This document shows positions 30,736 through 40,000 of a stretch of 40,000 nucleotides of DNA, piece after piece (the stretch's first letter is position 1; each line of letters begins with the position of its first letter). The stretch is taken from assembly GCA_036169595.1 (NCBI GenBank), contig CM069768.1, positions 1,795,001-1,835,000 on the forward strand, in the 5' to 3' direction. Source of the stretch: Dictyostelium firmibasis. Taxonomy: Eukaryota; Evosea; Eumycetozoa; Dictyosteliales; Dictyosteliaceae. The position numbers and the translations under genes are program-made. Under the pieces are notes generated by a model. The model did no database searches, had not been told where the DNA came from, and saw only the letters and a list, made by a program, of their open reading frames with translations.

Positions 30736-31487
30736 TTAAAAACCTAAACCTGTTAACCAAACTAAAATTGTTTTTGAGTGATTACCTTTGATACGAACTG
30801 ATGTATCATTTCTGATAACTGTTGATTCTCCAAAAATCTTTTCAAGTTCACTAACTAAAACCTGTAGTAGTTTTATATGAGTAATGGTGATGGTAGTGAT
30901 GATGGTAGTGATGATGGTAGTGATGATGGTAGTGATGATGGTAGTGATGATGGTAGTGATGATGGTAGTGATGATGGTAGTGATGATGGTAGTGATGATG
31001 GTAGTGATGATGGTAGTGATGATGGTAGTGATGATGGTAGTGGTGATGGTAGTGGTGATGGTAGTAGAGGTATTGTTAACAACATTATATGATTAATCAT
31101 TAAAAATCAATTGAAATAGTTTGAAAAACTTACATCTGTATCACCTTTAAAATTTTTTAAAATTGTATATTGAACACTATGACCTCTTAAGATATCTGAA
31201 TAAATTGGTAATTTACCATTTGGTGTTCTATTTACAATGAATGGGATTTCTGGATATTTAAGTTCCTTTGATTTTGGACCATATAATACTTGTGATGAAA
31301 CTGGATCAATTGGGAATTTTAATGGACTTGTTACATCAATTTTGAATATTTTATCTGGTCTTGGTTCTGGTTTTATACTATTTGTATCTCTGAATGATTT
31401 TAAAAGTCTATGTTGTGCTACTCCAGTTGGATTTGCTATATTTGTTTGTTTTATTGAGTTCATTAATGGAATTGCATTTCTAAACAT
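30736..31487 (-). CDS. mrpl49: Mitochondrial ribosomal protein mL49 (MRPL49/IMG2), two exons (159 aa)
   Basis: Model: complement(join(30736..30861,31134..31487)); the 272-nt intron is GTAAGT...CTACAG, phase 0. Component of the mitoribosome large subunit. Family pattern: YPEIPFIVNRTPNGKLPIYSD (here YPEIPFIVNRTPNGKLPIY), TILKNFKGDTD in exon 1, then in exon 2 a helix, VIRNDTSVRIKGNHSKTILVW and the closing LTGLGF, corresponding to human mL49 LPVYTD...VRKVQGD...LRIKGYF...WLLEKGF. The N-terminus is basic and Asn/Ser-rich, consistent with mitochondrial import. The intron carries a 12-bp minisatellite. The symbol follows the human family name. Confidence 0.9.
30889..31065. repeat. 12-bp minisatellite in the mL49 intron
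   Basis: About 15 tandem copies of GATGGTAGTGAT, near-perfect, the last two varying to GGTGATGGTAGT. The period is a multiple of three, so long open frames arise on both strands, but it lies inside an intron. Confidence 0.95.
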
Positions 31488-32412
31488 CTTTATTTTTTTA
31501 ATCTAACTATATTATTTCCCCAAATAATAATCATAAAAAAAAAATAAAAAAAAAAAATTAAAAAAAATTAAAAAAAATAAAAAAATAAAAAAAAAACAAA
31601 AAACGAAAAAAAAAAAAGTAAAAAATAAAAAAAAAAAAAATTTTCATTTTTTGATTTTTTTTTTTTTTTTTTTTTCATATTTGTAAAATCAACTATAATC
31701 AAAAACAAAAGTTCAACTAATCTAAGACATAACCACACAAATAATACTACTAATAATATAATAATAATGAAATTATATTTAAAATATATGAAAATAAACA
31801 AAATAAATAAATAAATAAATGATGTAAAAAGGTTAGTAGGGATTTAAGATATATAGCTAAACTTATAATCTTTTTACATTGATCTTTTTATTTCTATTTT
31901 ATTTAGAATGTTAAAGATAAAAAAAAAAAAGATAAAAAAAAAAAAAAAGAAAAGAAAAAAAAAAAAAAACTTGACACTCTTTTAAGTAAATAAGCCCATT
32001 TGTGGGGTTTTAACCCAATTTTTTTAAAAAATTTAATTTAAAAATAAAAAAAAAATTTTAAAAAAAAATAAATTAAAAAAAATAAAAAATATTTTTAATA
32101 TATTAAAAATTAAATTAAATTAAAATTTTTTTTTTTTAATTTTTTTTTACTTTTTTTTTTTTTATTTTATTTATATACACTAGAATATATTTCTATGTTA
32201 AAGTAATATTAATCATTTTACAAGTAAAAATAATTTTATATAATACTTTTTTTTTTTTTTTTTTTTTGAGAGGAAAAAGAAAAAAAAGAAAAATTCTTTA
32301 TTCTTTTTTTATTTCAAAATATTAATGGTGATAGTATTCATATAAATAATAATAATAATTCTATTAAAAAAATTAAAACAATTCATAATAAATAAATAAA
32401 TAATATAAATTT
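31488..32412. other. Divergent intergenic region, mL49 / acidic protein
   Basis: Mostly A/T homopolymers. One structured segment, 31818-31883, contains the inverted repeat ATGTAAAAAG (31822-31831) / CTTTTTACAT (31870-31879). No coding gene is recognised. Confidence 0.65.
31822..31879. repeat. 10-bp perfect inverted repeat, possible hairpin
   Basis: ATGTAAAAAG and CTTTTTACAT flank 38 nt. With one mismatch the stem extends inward to TTA/TAA. The loop is less AT-monotonous than its surroundings. Confidence 0.6.
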
Positions 32413-34350
32413 ATGGACGAACATAATAATAGTAGTACCATTATTATTAATAACAGTAATAATAATAATAATAATGTTTCACAAATTGAAACATCACAAG
32501 AATCAAGGCGAACAGGTAGTAGAAGAAGGGTAGTTTTAAATAGTAGCAACAATGAAATTTTCACTCACCAAGAAGATTTAAATACTCAACAAGGTGAATA
32601 TATATTGGATCCATCTTTCAGAGACACTGTTGAAAATACCACGACTCTATCACTATTAATTCAACGAGGTGTGGTCAATACTATATACGTTGATACAACA
32701 ATGGATGATGATGATGAAAAAGAAGATTTGGATGAAGGTGATCAAGTAGTAAACTTTGAGGATACGTCTTATCATGGTGAAAGAGAGGACGAACACCAAC
32801 AAGAGCATCACCAATATGATGAAGCACCAGAATTTGAGGAATTCTTCATGGAGTACGAACAAGAAAGTGATGACAATCAATACGATGGTGAGTTTAGTAT
32901 TGAAGTTGATGTAGAATTAAATAATTATGACAATGATTACGATCATGTTGGCGATGGTGCAATGGAAAATGGTGAGCGTAGAAATAGATTAATAATAATT
33001 CATAATCATAGTGATAATAATTACAGTGGTGATGGTGATGGCGACGGTGATAGTGATGGTGATGGTGATGATCAAGATATCTTAGAATACAATCAAGAAG
33101 ATGAAGAGGAGGAAGAATATAACAGTGGTGGTGAGGGTGAAGAATACCAAATACAAGAGGGAAATGAAGGTTATGAGGAAGATTATTATATTGAACATGA
33201 TGACTATGATCATGAAGTTGAGATACATGAAGAGGAGGAAGAAATAGGAGAGGAACAAGAAGAAGGAGAAGAAATAGAAGAGGAGCAAGAAGAAGAATAC
33301 CATCAAGAGGAGAGTATGGGAGTAGAAGAGGAGGAAGAGGAGGAAGAGGAAGAGGAAGAGGAGGAACAAGAAGAAGGTGAAGAAATAGAAATAGAAGTAC
33401 AAAATAGAGATGAATCATATCAACAAGATGATTCCATTATTGAAGCTAATGATGAAGATACTCATGTAGATATAGATGACGATGACGATGATATCCCAAC
33501 CATCAACAGTACCAATAACAACAACAGAAACCAAGATACACAAGATGATATCTATTGGACTTATGGAGATTTATCATCTGAAGATAATGATGTTACAACC
33601 TCTCGAAGAAGACTATTTAGACGTGGTGTAAGTTTACACTCACCGATTGGCTATGATGTAAATCTTTCAGAGATTCTAAGATATCGAGAAGAACAAGAAC
33701 AATATGAAAATAATGATAGCAGTAGAAGAAGTAGAAGAGGTAGTAGCAGTAGCAGTAGATATGCCAGGGATCCTGAACTTCAATACGTTTATGAACACCC
33801 AGTTTCAGAACAATTCGGATACATAGGATGGTTTTTATATAATAATTTTCAAAAGAGTAGATTACTTAGAGTTGATTCAGGTCCTAAATTTTTATCTCAG
33901 GTTTTAAATTTCTACATGTCATTGTTGGAACAACAAAAAACCTACACCTTTGAAAATCATAAGAAATTGGAATGCTTCATAGGTTGTTTCCTTAGTATAA
34001 CAGAAACCAATAAATTACTTGGGGTAAGATTATCAACAAAAGAGCTTATCCCCATTAAATTCACATTGGATATTATTGAGCATCATTTCAAGTCTAATGA
34101 TTCTCCTTTGTTTAAGCATTATATTGAAAATGTATTACCAGTGTCTGAATTATTCTACAGTAAACTCACAAATGATAAATTGGCAATAGTCAATAAACGA
34201 TTGGTTTCCGCTTTATCATCCGTTGAAAACTATTCATCTATAATCTCAATTCATGATAAACGATCCCAATATTCCGATTATTTTAGAAAACAATTATGGT
34301 CAATTCGAAACCAAACAGATTTAAATACATCATCTTCATATTATAAATAA
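32413..34350 (+). CDS. Highly acidic Glu/Asp-rich protein, function unknown (645 aa)
   Basis: Single-exon gene. Residues about 95-390 are dominated by Glu, Asp, Gln, Gly and Tyr, including an unbroken Glu tract near residues 303-316 and a GDGDGDGDSDGDGDD stretch. Arg/Ser clusters follow (RRRLFRRG; SSRRSRRGSSSSSR, about 395-450). Only the last 190 residues look like a folded domain: EQFGYIGWFLYNNFQKSRLL, LECFIGCFLSITETNKLLGV, IKFTLDIIEHHF. I do not recognise it. Acid-rich tracts next to Arg/Ser clusters suggest a nuclear or chromatin-type protein, but this is inference. An (AAT)73 tract begins eight bases after the stop codon. Confidence 0.8.
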   Translation: MDEHNNSSTIIINNSNNNNNNVSQIETSQESRRTGSRRRVVLNSSNNEIFTHQEDLNTQQGEYILDPSFRDTVENTTTLSLLIQRGVVNTIYVDTTMDDDDEKEDLDEGDQVVNFEDTSYHGEREDEHQQEHHQYDEAPEFEEFFMEYEQESDDNQYDGEFSIEVDVELNNYDNDYDHVGDGAMENGERRNRLIIIHNHSDNNYSGDGDGDGDSDGDGDDQDILEYNQEDEEEEEYNSGGEGEEYQIQEGNEGYEEDYYIEHDDYDHEVEIHEEEEEIGEEQEEGEEIEEEQEEEYHQEESMGVEEEEEEEEEEEEEEQEEGEEIEIEVQNRDESYQQDDSIIEANDEDTHVDIDDDDDDIPTINSTNNNNRNQDTQDDIYWTYGDLSSEDNDVTTSRRRLFRRGVSLHSPIGYDVNLSEILRYREEQEQYENNDSSRRSRRGSSSSSRYARDPELQYVYEHPVSEQFGYIGWFLYNNFQKSRLLRVDSGPKFLSQVLNFYMSLLEQQKTYTFENHKKLECFIGCFLSITETNKLLGVRLSTKELIPIKFTLDIIEHHFKSNDSPLFKHYIENVLPVSELFYSKLTNDKLAIVNKRLVSALSSVENYSSIISIHDKRSQYSDYFRKQLWSIRNQTDLNTSSSYYK

Positions 34351-34357
34351 ATATGAC

Positions 34358-35001
<644 letters not shown>

Positions 35002-37669
35002 ATGACGTTAAAAATAAATAAAGCAGATGAGACAACTCATTTGTTAGGGTAGGTGTTTATTCAAATAAAATAATATCCTCAATTAGTTTTTTTTTTTTAC
35101 TAACAAAAAACAAAAAAAAAAAAAAAAAAACAAAAAAAAAAAAATCAAGTAATAATAACCCATCTCAACCAGCAGTTAATATAATACAGGATATAAGAAA
35201 TGATGTTGATGATGATGATAATGGATCATCTATATCAATGGTTAATCCATTAAGAGAATCAATAGAAACAATTGAAAGGGCAACTGAATTGGAATTGTAT
35301 GTAAATTCATTAGATTTTTATAAAATTAATATATAAATTAGATCAATACATACATACATACATACATACATACATACATACATACATACATACATACATA
35401 CATACATACATACATACATACATACATACATACATACACACATACATACATACATACATACATAAATATAATAATAATATTAATATTTAAAATATAATTA
35501 TATAAAGTACATATTGGATAATGAAAAAAAGACAATGGTCAAGAATACAAAGAGGCACATTTACAAATGAAAAAAGAGGATTTTCATTACTGTGGTTTTT
35601 ATTTTTTATGATTATTTATGGGGTTTATTTATTCTTACAGATTTATCATTTTGAAAGAATTGGTGGATATATATTGGAGTTTATATTGATGGGATTTATA
35701 TCATTTTCATTGGGACTATTAGTACCACGTTTCGCATGGATAGTGCGAATAATATTTTTGGAAGGATATTCGACATTATATCTCTTCTTTATATTCAATC
35801 TCTACTATGAAAAACAGTACTACATTCCATTAGTTAGTTTAGGTAGTGGTGTATTAGTGTTTACCATAATTTGTTTCTTTGTTTATCCATATATTATGCG
35901 TTGTATATTCTCTATTACTGGTGCAATCACATTGAACGTTGATAAAGATCAATGGGTACGTGGTGAATCCAATAGATTTACTATCAAACAAAAAAATCTC
36001 TTTCAAAAACCTTCAACTTGTATCTATGAAGGTCCTCTATTGGATGGTCGTCCACATGGTATTGGAACTTGGATGGATACTTCCTATCAAGGTGAATTGT
36101 TGACCGGTTTCTGGGAGGATGGTATACCATTGGGTCCTTTTGAATCCATGGAAAATGATACTCGTTCACTTTTGGTTAATCTTCGTATCATCTACGGTAC
36201 TAATGGTGGTGGTAAAAGTTGGCTCGATAGAATTCCTTTAAATATTGGTGTTGCTTCAATCGAATGTTGTGTCTCTGGTAACTTTTTCAAAGGTTATCCA
36301 AAAGTTTCAATGATCAAAGGTCCTGATCTTTGTAAATGTCAAAATCGTTGTACCTGTATACAATTACTTTTAGATAAAAAAAATTATAGACATATTGACG
36401 ATGACAAAACAATTGTAATTATAATTATTAAACTTTTTATAATTCGATCTCTATATCTATCTCTATATTTATACATTTTAATTTTACTAATTATTATTAA
36501 ATATCTATCTATCTATCTATATATCTATCTATCTATCTATCTATATATCTATCTATATATCTATTAGACATCAGTTGTTGTTTCACTAGATAAAAAAATG
36601 GATTCTTTAGCAATTTCAGGTTATAAACCATTACACCCAAAGAATAAGAATGTTTCAATTGAAATTGGAAGACAAGATAACGTACAAAAATTAATTGTTG
36701 ATAATAATTGGATATCAAGTCAATCGAATGAAGGTATTTTATTCATTCATGGTTATGATCATGATTTAAAGGATGCCTTAAAGAGATTTGCTCAATTTTT
36801 AGCATTAGGTCATTTCCCAAATTATATTAAACCATTGTAAGTTTGTTATAATAATAGAGTTTCGTTTAAAATTAATATTAATATTTTACAATATATTTTT
36901 TTTATAAAAAAGTGTATTTAATTGGCCATCATCAACAAGTCCATTATTATATTGGTGTGCACATTCAGTGGCATCAGATAATGATAATCATAGAGATCTT
37001 CAAAAGTTTATTGAAAGTTTAGGACAAAGTGGTATTAGAAATTTACATATAATGTGTCATTCTATGGGAACACGTTTCTTTTTAAGATCATTTAGTAAAA
37101 TTAAAAAAGCGTTTGCAAAAAGAAAACCAATTGTATATAATAATAATAATAATAATAATGAATATTTTAACAACAACAATAGTGATATTAGTAGTAGTAG
37201 CGGATTTATACAACCACCAGAACAAGATAAATCACTTAAATATATAAATAAAATCAATTTAACCAATTTAATCTTTTTGAATCCAGATTACGAAATCAAT
37301 ACATTTAAAAATGATTATGGTGAATTAAGAAATTATTGTCCAAGAATTACAGTTTATGCAGATCACAGAGACGAAGCAATTAAAATGGCATTTAGAATCA
37401 CTCAAAAGAGAAATCTTGGTAATAATATCTTTGGTATCTCCGATGATGATGGTGGTATGTTGGATGTTGATATCATCGATACAGGTGATTTGGATAGTAA
37501 TATGTCTGAACGTCATCACTCTTTCTTTAACATCAATCGTCTCATGGTTGATGATCTTCACGATTTAATAGTTACTGGTAAAAGAGCTATGGATAGAACT
37601 TCAAGATTAAAATCTGTTGGTGATGTCTTTAGATTTTCAATTTTACCTTCAACTGTTGTTGTGGTCTAA
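35002..37669 (+). CDS. Membrane protein with MORN-like motif and DUF900-type alpha/beta hydrolase, five exons (708 aa)
   Basis: Model: join(35002..35048,35150..35296,35508..36414,36568..36836,36913..37669); every junction is in phase and the sum is 709 codons. Exons 1-2 give a polar N-terminal tail. Exon 3 encodes about four hydrophobic helices (about 91-109, 119-137, 141-162, 170-191) and then a MORN-like motif (238-276, YEGPLLDGRPHGIGTW and GELLTGFWEDG). Exons 4-5 encode a hydrolase: ILFIHGYDHD (His428-Gly), FNWPSS, MCHSMGTR with candidate nucleophile Ser507, and a later strand ITVYADHRDEAIKMA likely near the acid/His region. DUF900-type hydrolases share IHGY and HSMG. The substrate is unknown; membrane anchoring suggests a lipid or an acylated membrane protein. 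Introns 2 and 3 hold tetranucleotide repeats. Confidence 0.85.
35346..35464. repeat. (CATA)n microsatellite in hydrolase intron 2
   Basis: About 29 copies of CATA with a single CACA interruption near 35436-35439, inside the intron 35297-35507. Confidence 0.95.
36503..36564. repeat. (ATCT)n microsatellite in hydrolase intron 3
   Basis: ATCT repeats with ATAT interruptions fill the 3' half of intron 36415-36567 and run up to the acceptor TTAG. Confidence 0.93.
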
Positions 37670-37810
37670 AAAAAAAAAAAAAAAAAAAAAAAAGATAAAA
37701 AAAAAATAATAAAATTAAAAACATAAGTAATAACATTGAGGTAAAAAACAAATTAAATAAAAAAAATAAAAAAAATAAAGAAACAAATTTATTTATTTAT
37801 TTATTTTTTA

Positions 37811-38896
37811 TTAAATTAATTCTTTTATAATTTCTTCAATTGGTAATTTTTTAGATTTATAACCTTGTTGACCGGACCATAGATTTGTAAATTGATTATT
37901 ATTTAGTTTTTGTGAGATCGACCTTAATGGTTTGGTTAATTCATTTTGAATTGGGTAAGGTGGTATTTTAATGGTTGTGTCTAAATTTTCCATGAATTGA
38001 TTTTTAATACCTCTTGCCCATCTACCAGAGAATGATCTAGTTAGTGTAGTACTCGTATCAGTTGAGTTTATAATTGCATCTTTCCAAGAATTGATTGCAC
38101 AACTTTCATTGGATGCTATGAAAAGACTACCAATTTGTACACCTGCAACACCCATTGAAATTAAAGTATCGATTGTTGATTTATTTGTTATACCACCAGC
38201 TGCAATTATTGGAATTTTACAATTATCCAATAATGATGTAATCAATGGTAGTAAAGAAATTTGTGGTAGACTTTCAATGGAAGTGTTCATATCACCTTGA
38301 ATGAAAGAGCCTCTATGACCACCAGCTTCAATACCTTGTGCACATATCATATCAACACCATTATTTTCAAGTATTATAGCTTCTTCAAGACATGTGGCTG
38401 TACCTATTATGATGGAATTCCTATTAAATTGTTTTATCTTTTGTATTGATTCTCTATCCATTGCACCAAATGTAAAACTAATTATATCGATTCCTTCTTC
38501 TAATATAATATTAATTTGGTCTTGATAATTGTATAATTTTAATTCATCCACAAATTCGGGTAAATTGGTTGAATGTGTTTGTTTAATTGCATTGGAAATC
38601 TCCACCGGTAAAAAGTTATTATTATTATATAAATAATCTTTCATTATTTTATATTCATTTTGATCCTTTTTAATTTTTTTTATATCATTTACAAATAAAT
38701 TTACAGAGAATCTTTTATTTGTTAATGTTTTTGTTTTTCTTATTAATTCTCTAGTTTGTTGAGCTGACAATCCACCAAGTGCTAATGTACCCATTATATC
38801 ACAATTTGACGATTTTGCTACCATCTCAGGTGTTGTCACTCCAAGCATTGGAGCTTGGATTATTGGATATTTAATATTAAATATCTTTTTTATCAT
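37811..38896 (-). CDS. Nitronate monooxygenase (2-nitropropane dioxygenase family)
   Basis: FMN-dependent TIM-barrel enzyme that oxidises alkyl nitronates such as propionate-3-nitronate with O2; 361 residues, usual for the family, single exon. Visible marks: YPIIQAPMLGVTTPEMV (residues 10-26), GTLALGGLSAQQT, FSVNLFV, CAQGIEAGGHRGSF with His194 in the catalytic GGHRG motif, PIIAAGGIT (FMN-phosphate loop, about 229-236) and GVQIGSLFIAS. The C-terminal half-domain including GRWARGIKNQF is present. No signal peptide, so probably cytosolic or peroxisomal. Convergent with the hydrolase gene, 141 bases apart. Confidence 0.92.
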   Translation of the reverse strand: MIKKIFNIKYPIIQAPMLGVTTPEMVAKSSNCDIMGTLALGGLSAQQTRELIRKTKTLTNKRFSVNLFVNDIKKIKKDQNEYKIMKDYLYNNNNFLPVEISNAIKQTHSTNLPEFVDELKLYNYQDQINIILEEGIDIISFTFGAMDRESIQKIKQFNRNSIIIGTATCLEEAIILENNGVDMICAQGIEAGGHRGSFIQGDMNTSIESLPQISLLPLITSLLDNCKIPIIAAGGITNKSTIDTLISMGVAGVQIGSLFIASNESCAINSWKDAIINSTDTSTTLTRSFSGRWARGIKNQFMENLDTTIKIPPYPIQNELTKPLRSISQKLNNNQFTNLWSGQQGYKSKKLPIEEIIKELI

Positions 38897-39107
38897 TTGT
38901 TTTTTTTTTTTTTTTATTTGATTGATTTTTTTTTTTTAAAATTGGTAAAATAAAATAAAAAAAAAAAAAAAATTTAAAATTATTTTTTTTTATTTTTTTA
39001 TTTTTTTTATTTTTGATTATTTTTTTTTAAATTAAAAAAGGGAACATCAATTTCCAATAAACAATTTTTTTTTTTTTTTTTTTTTTTCAGACTTGAAGAT
39101 TCTTCGA

Positions 39108-39188
39108 TTATACCTGTTTCAGTAACTTCTTAGCTTCTTCAACCAACTTGTTCATTGGGTGATGTAAGAATTCAACTCTTGGTAAAGC
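39108..39188 (-). pseudogene. Exon-like coding fragment of unknown gene
   Basis: Follows a good acceptor (TTGATTAG on the minus strand) and encodes 26 residues, ALPRVEFLHHPMNKLVEEAK plus KLLKQV, then a stop. Its codon use (AAG, GTT, TTC, AAC, CAC) is that of well expressed Dictyostelium genes and unlike the AT-only surroundings. No matching upstream exon is seen in the next 200 bases. It may be the last exon of a gene whose first exon I missed, or a leftover fragment. The parent protein is not recognised. Confidence 0.4.
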
Positions 39189-39369
39189 CTAATCAAATCC
39201 ATAATATAAAAAAAACCTTTATTTCAGAACTTCTTAAAAAAAAAAAAAAAAAAAAAAAATATAACAAAAAATAACAATAAGCTATAATATTAATTGAAAA
39301 ATGTTAATGTAAAGATTTAACACAAACCGAATCGGTTGAAAAATACTCTTTTATTTTAATTTTTACTAC

Positions 39370-39743
39370 TATTGATTAAAATTATCAAGCAATCAGAACC
39401 AAAAATATTTTAGTAAATCTAAAACCATAATTTTCATCTTTACTACCTAAACTACCAAATAAAAATAAATCCAATAGTTCCTCTCTATTTGGTCTATTCT
39501 TCAAAATTAAAGCTATTAAATTTTTATTTTTTTTTAATGAGTCAACTTTTATAATTTTACCTTACTTTTGAATTTGATTTGATAAGAATTCTTTCATCAA
39601 TTCTACACTTGAGTATTTTAATGCATATTTCAAAGTGGATGGCAAAACTTTCATTGAATAAGGTTCACTATTAAAATTTTAAAAACTTCTATTACATCTA
39701 ATTGATACTTTTGTAAGGTCATATTCTTTAAACAATAATAATA

Positions 39744-39839
<96 letters not shown>

Positions 39840-40000
39840 CTTCCTTTTGTTATTAAATGATTTTGATTTGGTTAGTTTTTATCTTTAATAAAATTTTAAT
39901 AAGTTTATTTTTATAAACAAATAAATGCATCCATTGCTAATAGCATACAAGTTGTTTCAGTTGCTAATTTTAATATTGATTTCTTTAAATTTAATAGTTC
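39370..40000 (-). pseudogene. Decayed host protein gene, ankyrin-like Dictyostelid family, partial
   Basis: On the minus strand, entering from the right edge, the frame reads ELLNLKKSILKLATETTCML then meets stops. After a polyQ tract it resumes with FKEYDLTKVSIRCNRSF, stop, SMKVLPSTLKYALKYSSVEL...KEFLSNQIQK, stop, and KNLIALILKNRPNREELLDL up to a double stop near 39390. At least four in-frame stops and a frame change make it non-functional as one protein. The segments resemble the helical repeats of large Dictyostelid proteins such as the one at 1875-4757, but the exact parent is unknown. Confidence 0.6.
39745..39839. repeat. (TTG)n tract in the decayed gene
   Basis: About 31 TTG triplets (CAA, i.e. 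polyglutamine codons, on the minus strand), inherited from the parent coding region. Confidence 0.93.

Noticed and set aside
30873-31100. Open frames of 70-75 codons on both strands reading DDGS or Ser-Leu-Pro repeats
   Set aside because: They are products of a 12-bp tandem repeat whose period is a multiple of three, and they lie inside the mL49 intron.
39325-39337. Palindrome AACCGA-A-TCGGTT
   Set aside because: Striking in composition but only 6-bp arms, single occurrence, and no neighbouring gene that would give it meaning.

Overview
The window looks like nuclear DNA of the social amoeba Dictyostelium discoideum or a very close relative. The non-coding DNA is almost entirely A and T. Coding regions carry long polyglutamine and polyasparagine runs. 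Introns are short (about 50-320 bases), AT-rich and start GTAAGT/GTATGT-like. Several families are Dictyostelid hallmarks, above all the HssA/B-like Gly/Ser/Cys mini-proteins. No rRNA, tRNA, CRISPR array or recognisable transposon was found.

Layout. 1-1731 (+): 3' part of a sedolisin (tripeptidyl-peptidase 1) gene whose intron holds (ATT)75. 1875-4757 (-): SAP-motif, polyQ protein. 5104-7236 (-): three-exon lipoxygenase-like gene, reconstructed here. 7727-9688 (+): Nramp metal transporter, probably nrampB. 9811-17421: array of five two-exon HssA/B-like genes (three on -, two on +) plus one decayed or minimal member, each with a 13-nt first exon; a mitochondrial PPR-like gene (13004-15472, -) lies inside the array. 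17530-20907 (-): second, two-exon PPR-like mitochondrial protein. 21218-23917 (-): ZNF598/Hel2-type RING ubiquitin ligase. 24387-25117 (-): PEBP. 25532-27000 (+): BBE-like FAD oxidase. 27195-27443 (-) and 30148-30431 (+): two divergent, mutually related 52- and 56-residue genes with 10-nt first exons, around a 2.7-kb non-coding gap. 30736-31487 (-): mitoribosomal protein mL49 with a 12-bp minisatellite in its intron. 32413-34350 (+): very acidic protein of unknown function. 35002-37669 (+): five-exon membrane protein with a MORN-like motif and a DUF900-type alpha/beta-hydrolase domain. 37811-38896 (-): nitronate monooxygenase. 39108-40000 (-): an exon-like fragment and a decayed host gene.

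The genes do not form one pathway. The recurring themes are mitochondrial gene expression (two PPR-like proteins, mL49), translation quality control (ZNF598), lysosome/vacuole and metal handling (sedolisin, Nramp), small-molecule oxidation (lipoxygenase-like, BBE-like, nitronate monooxygenase) and, most conspicuous, micro-exon mini-protein families. All spliced models were checked for reading phase by hand. Family assignments rest on motif recognition without database searches.
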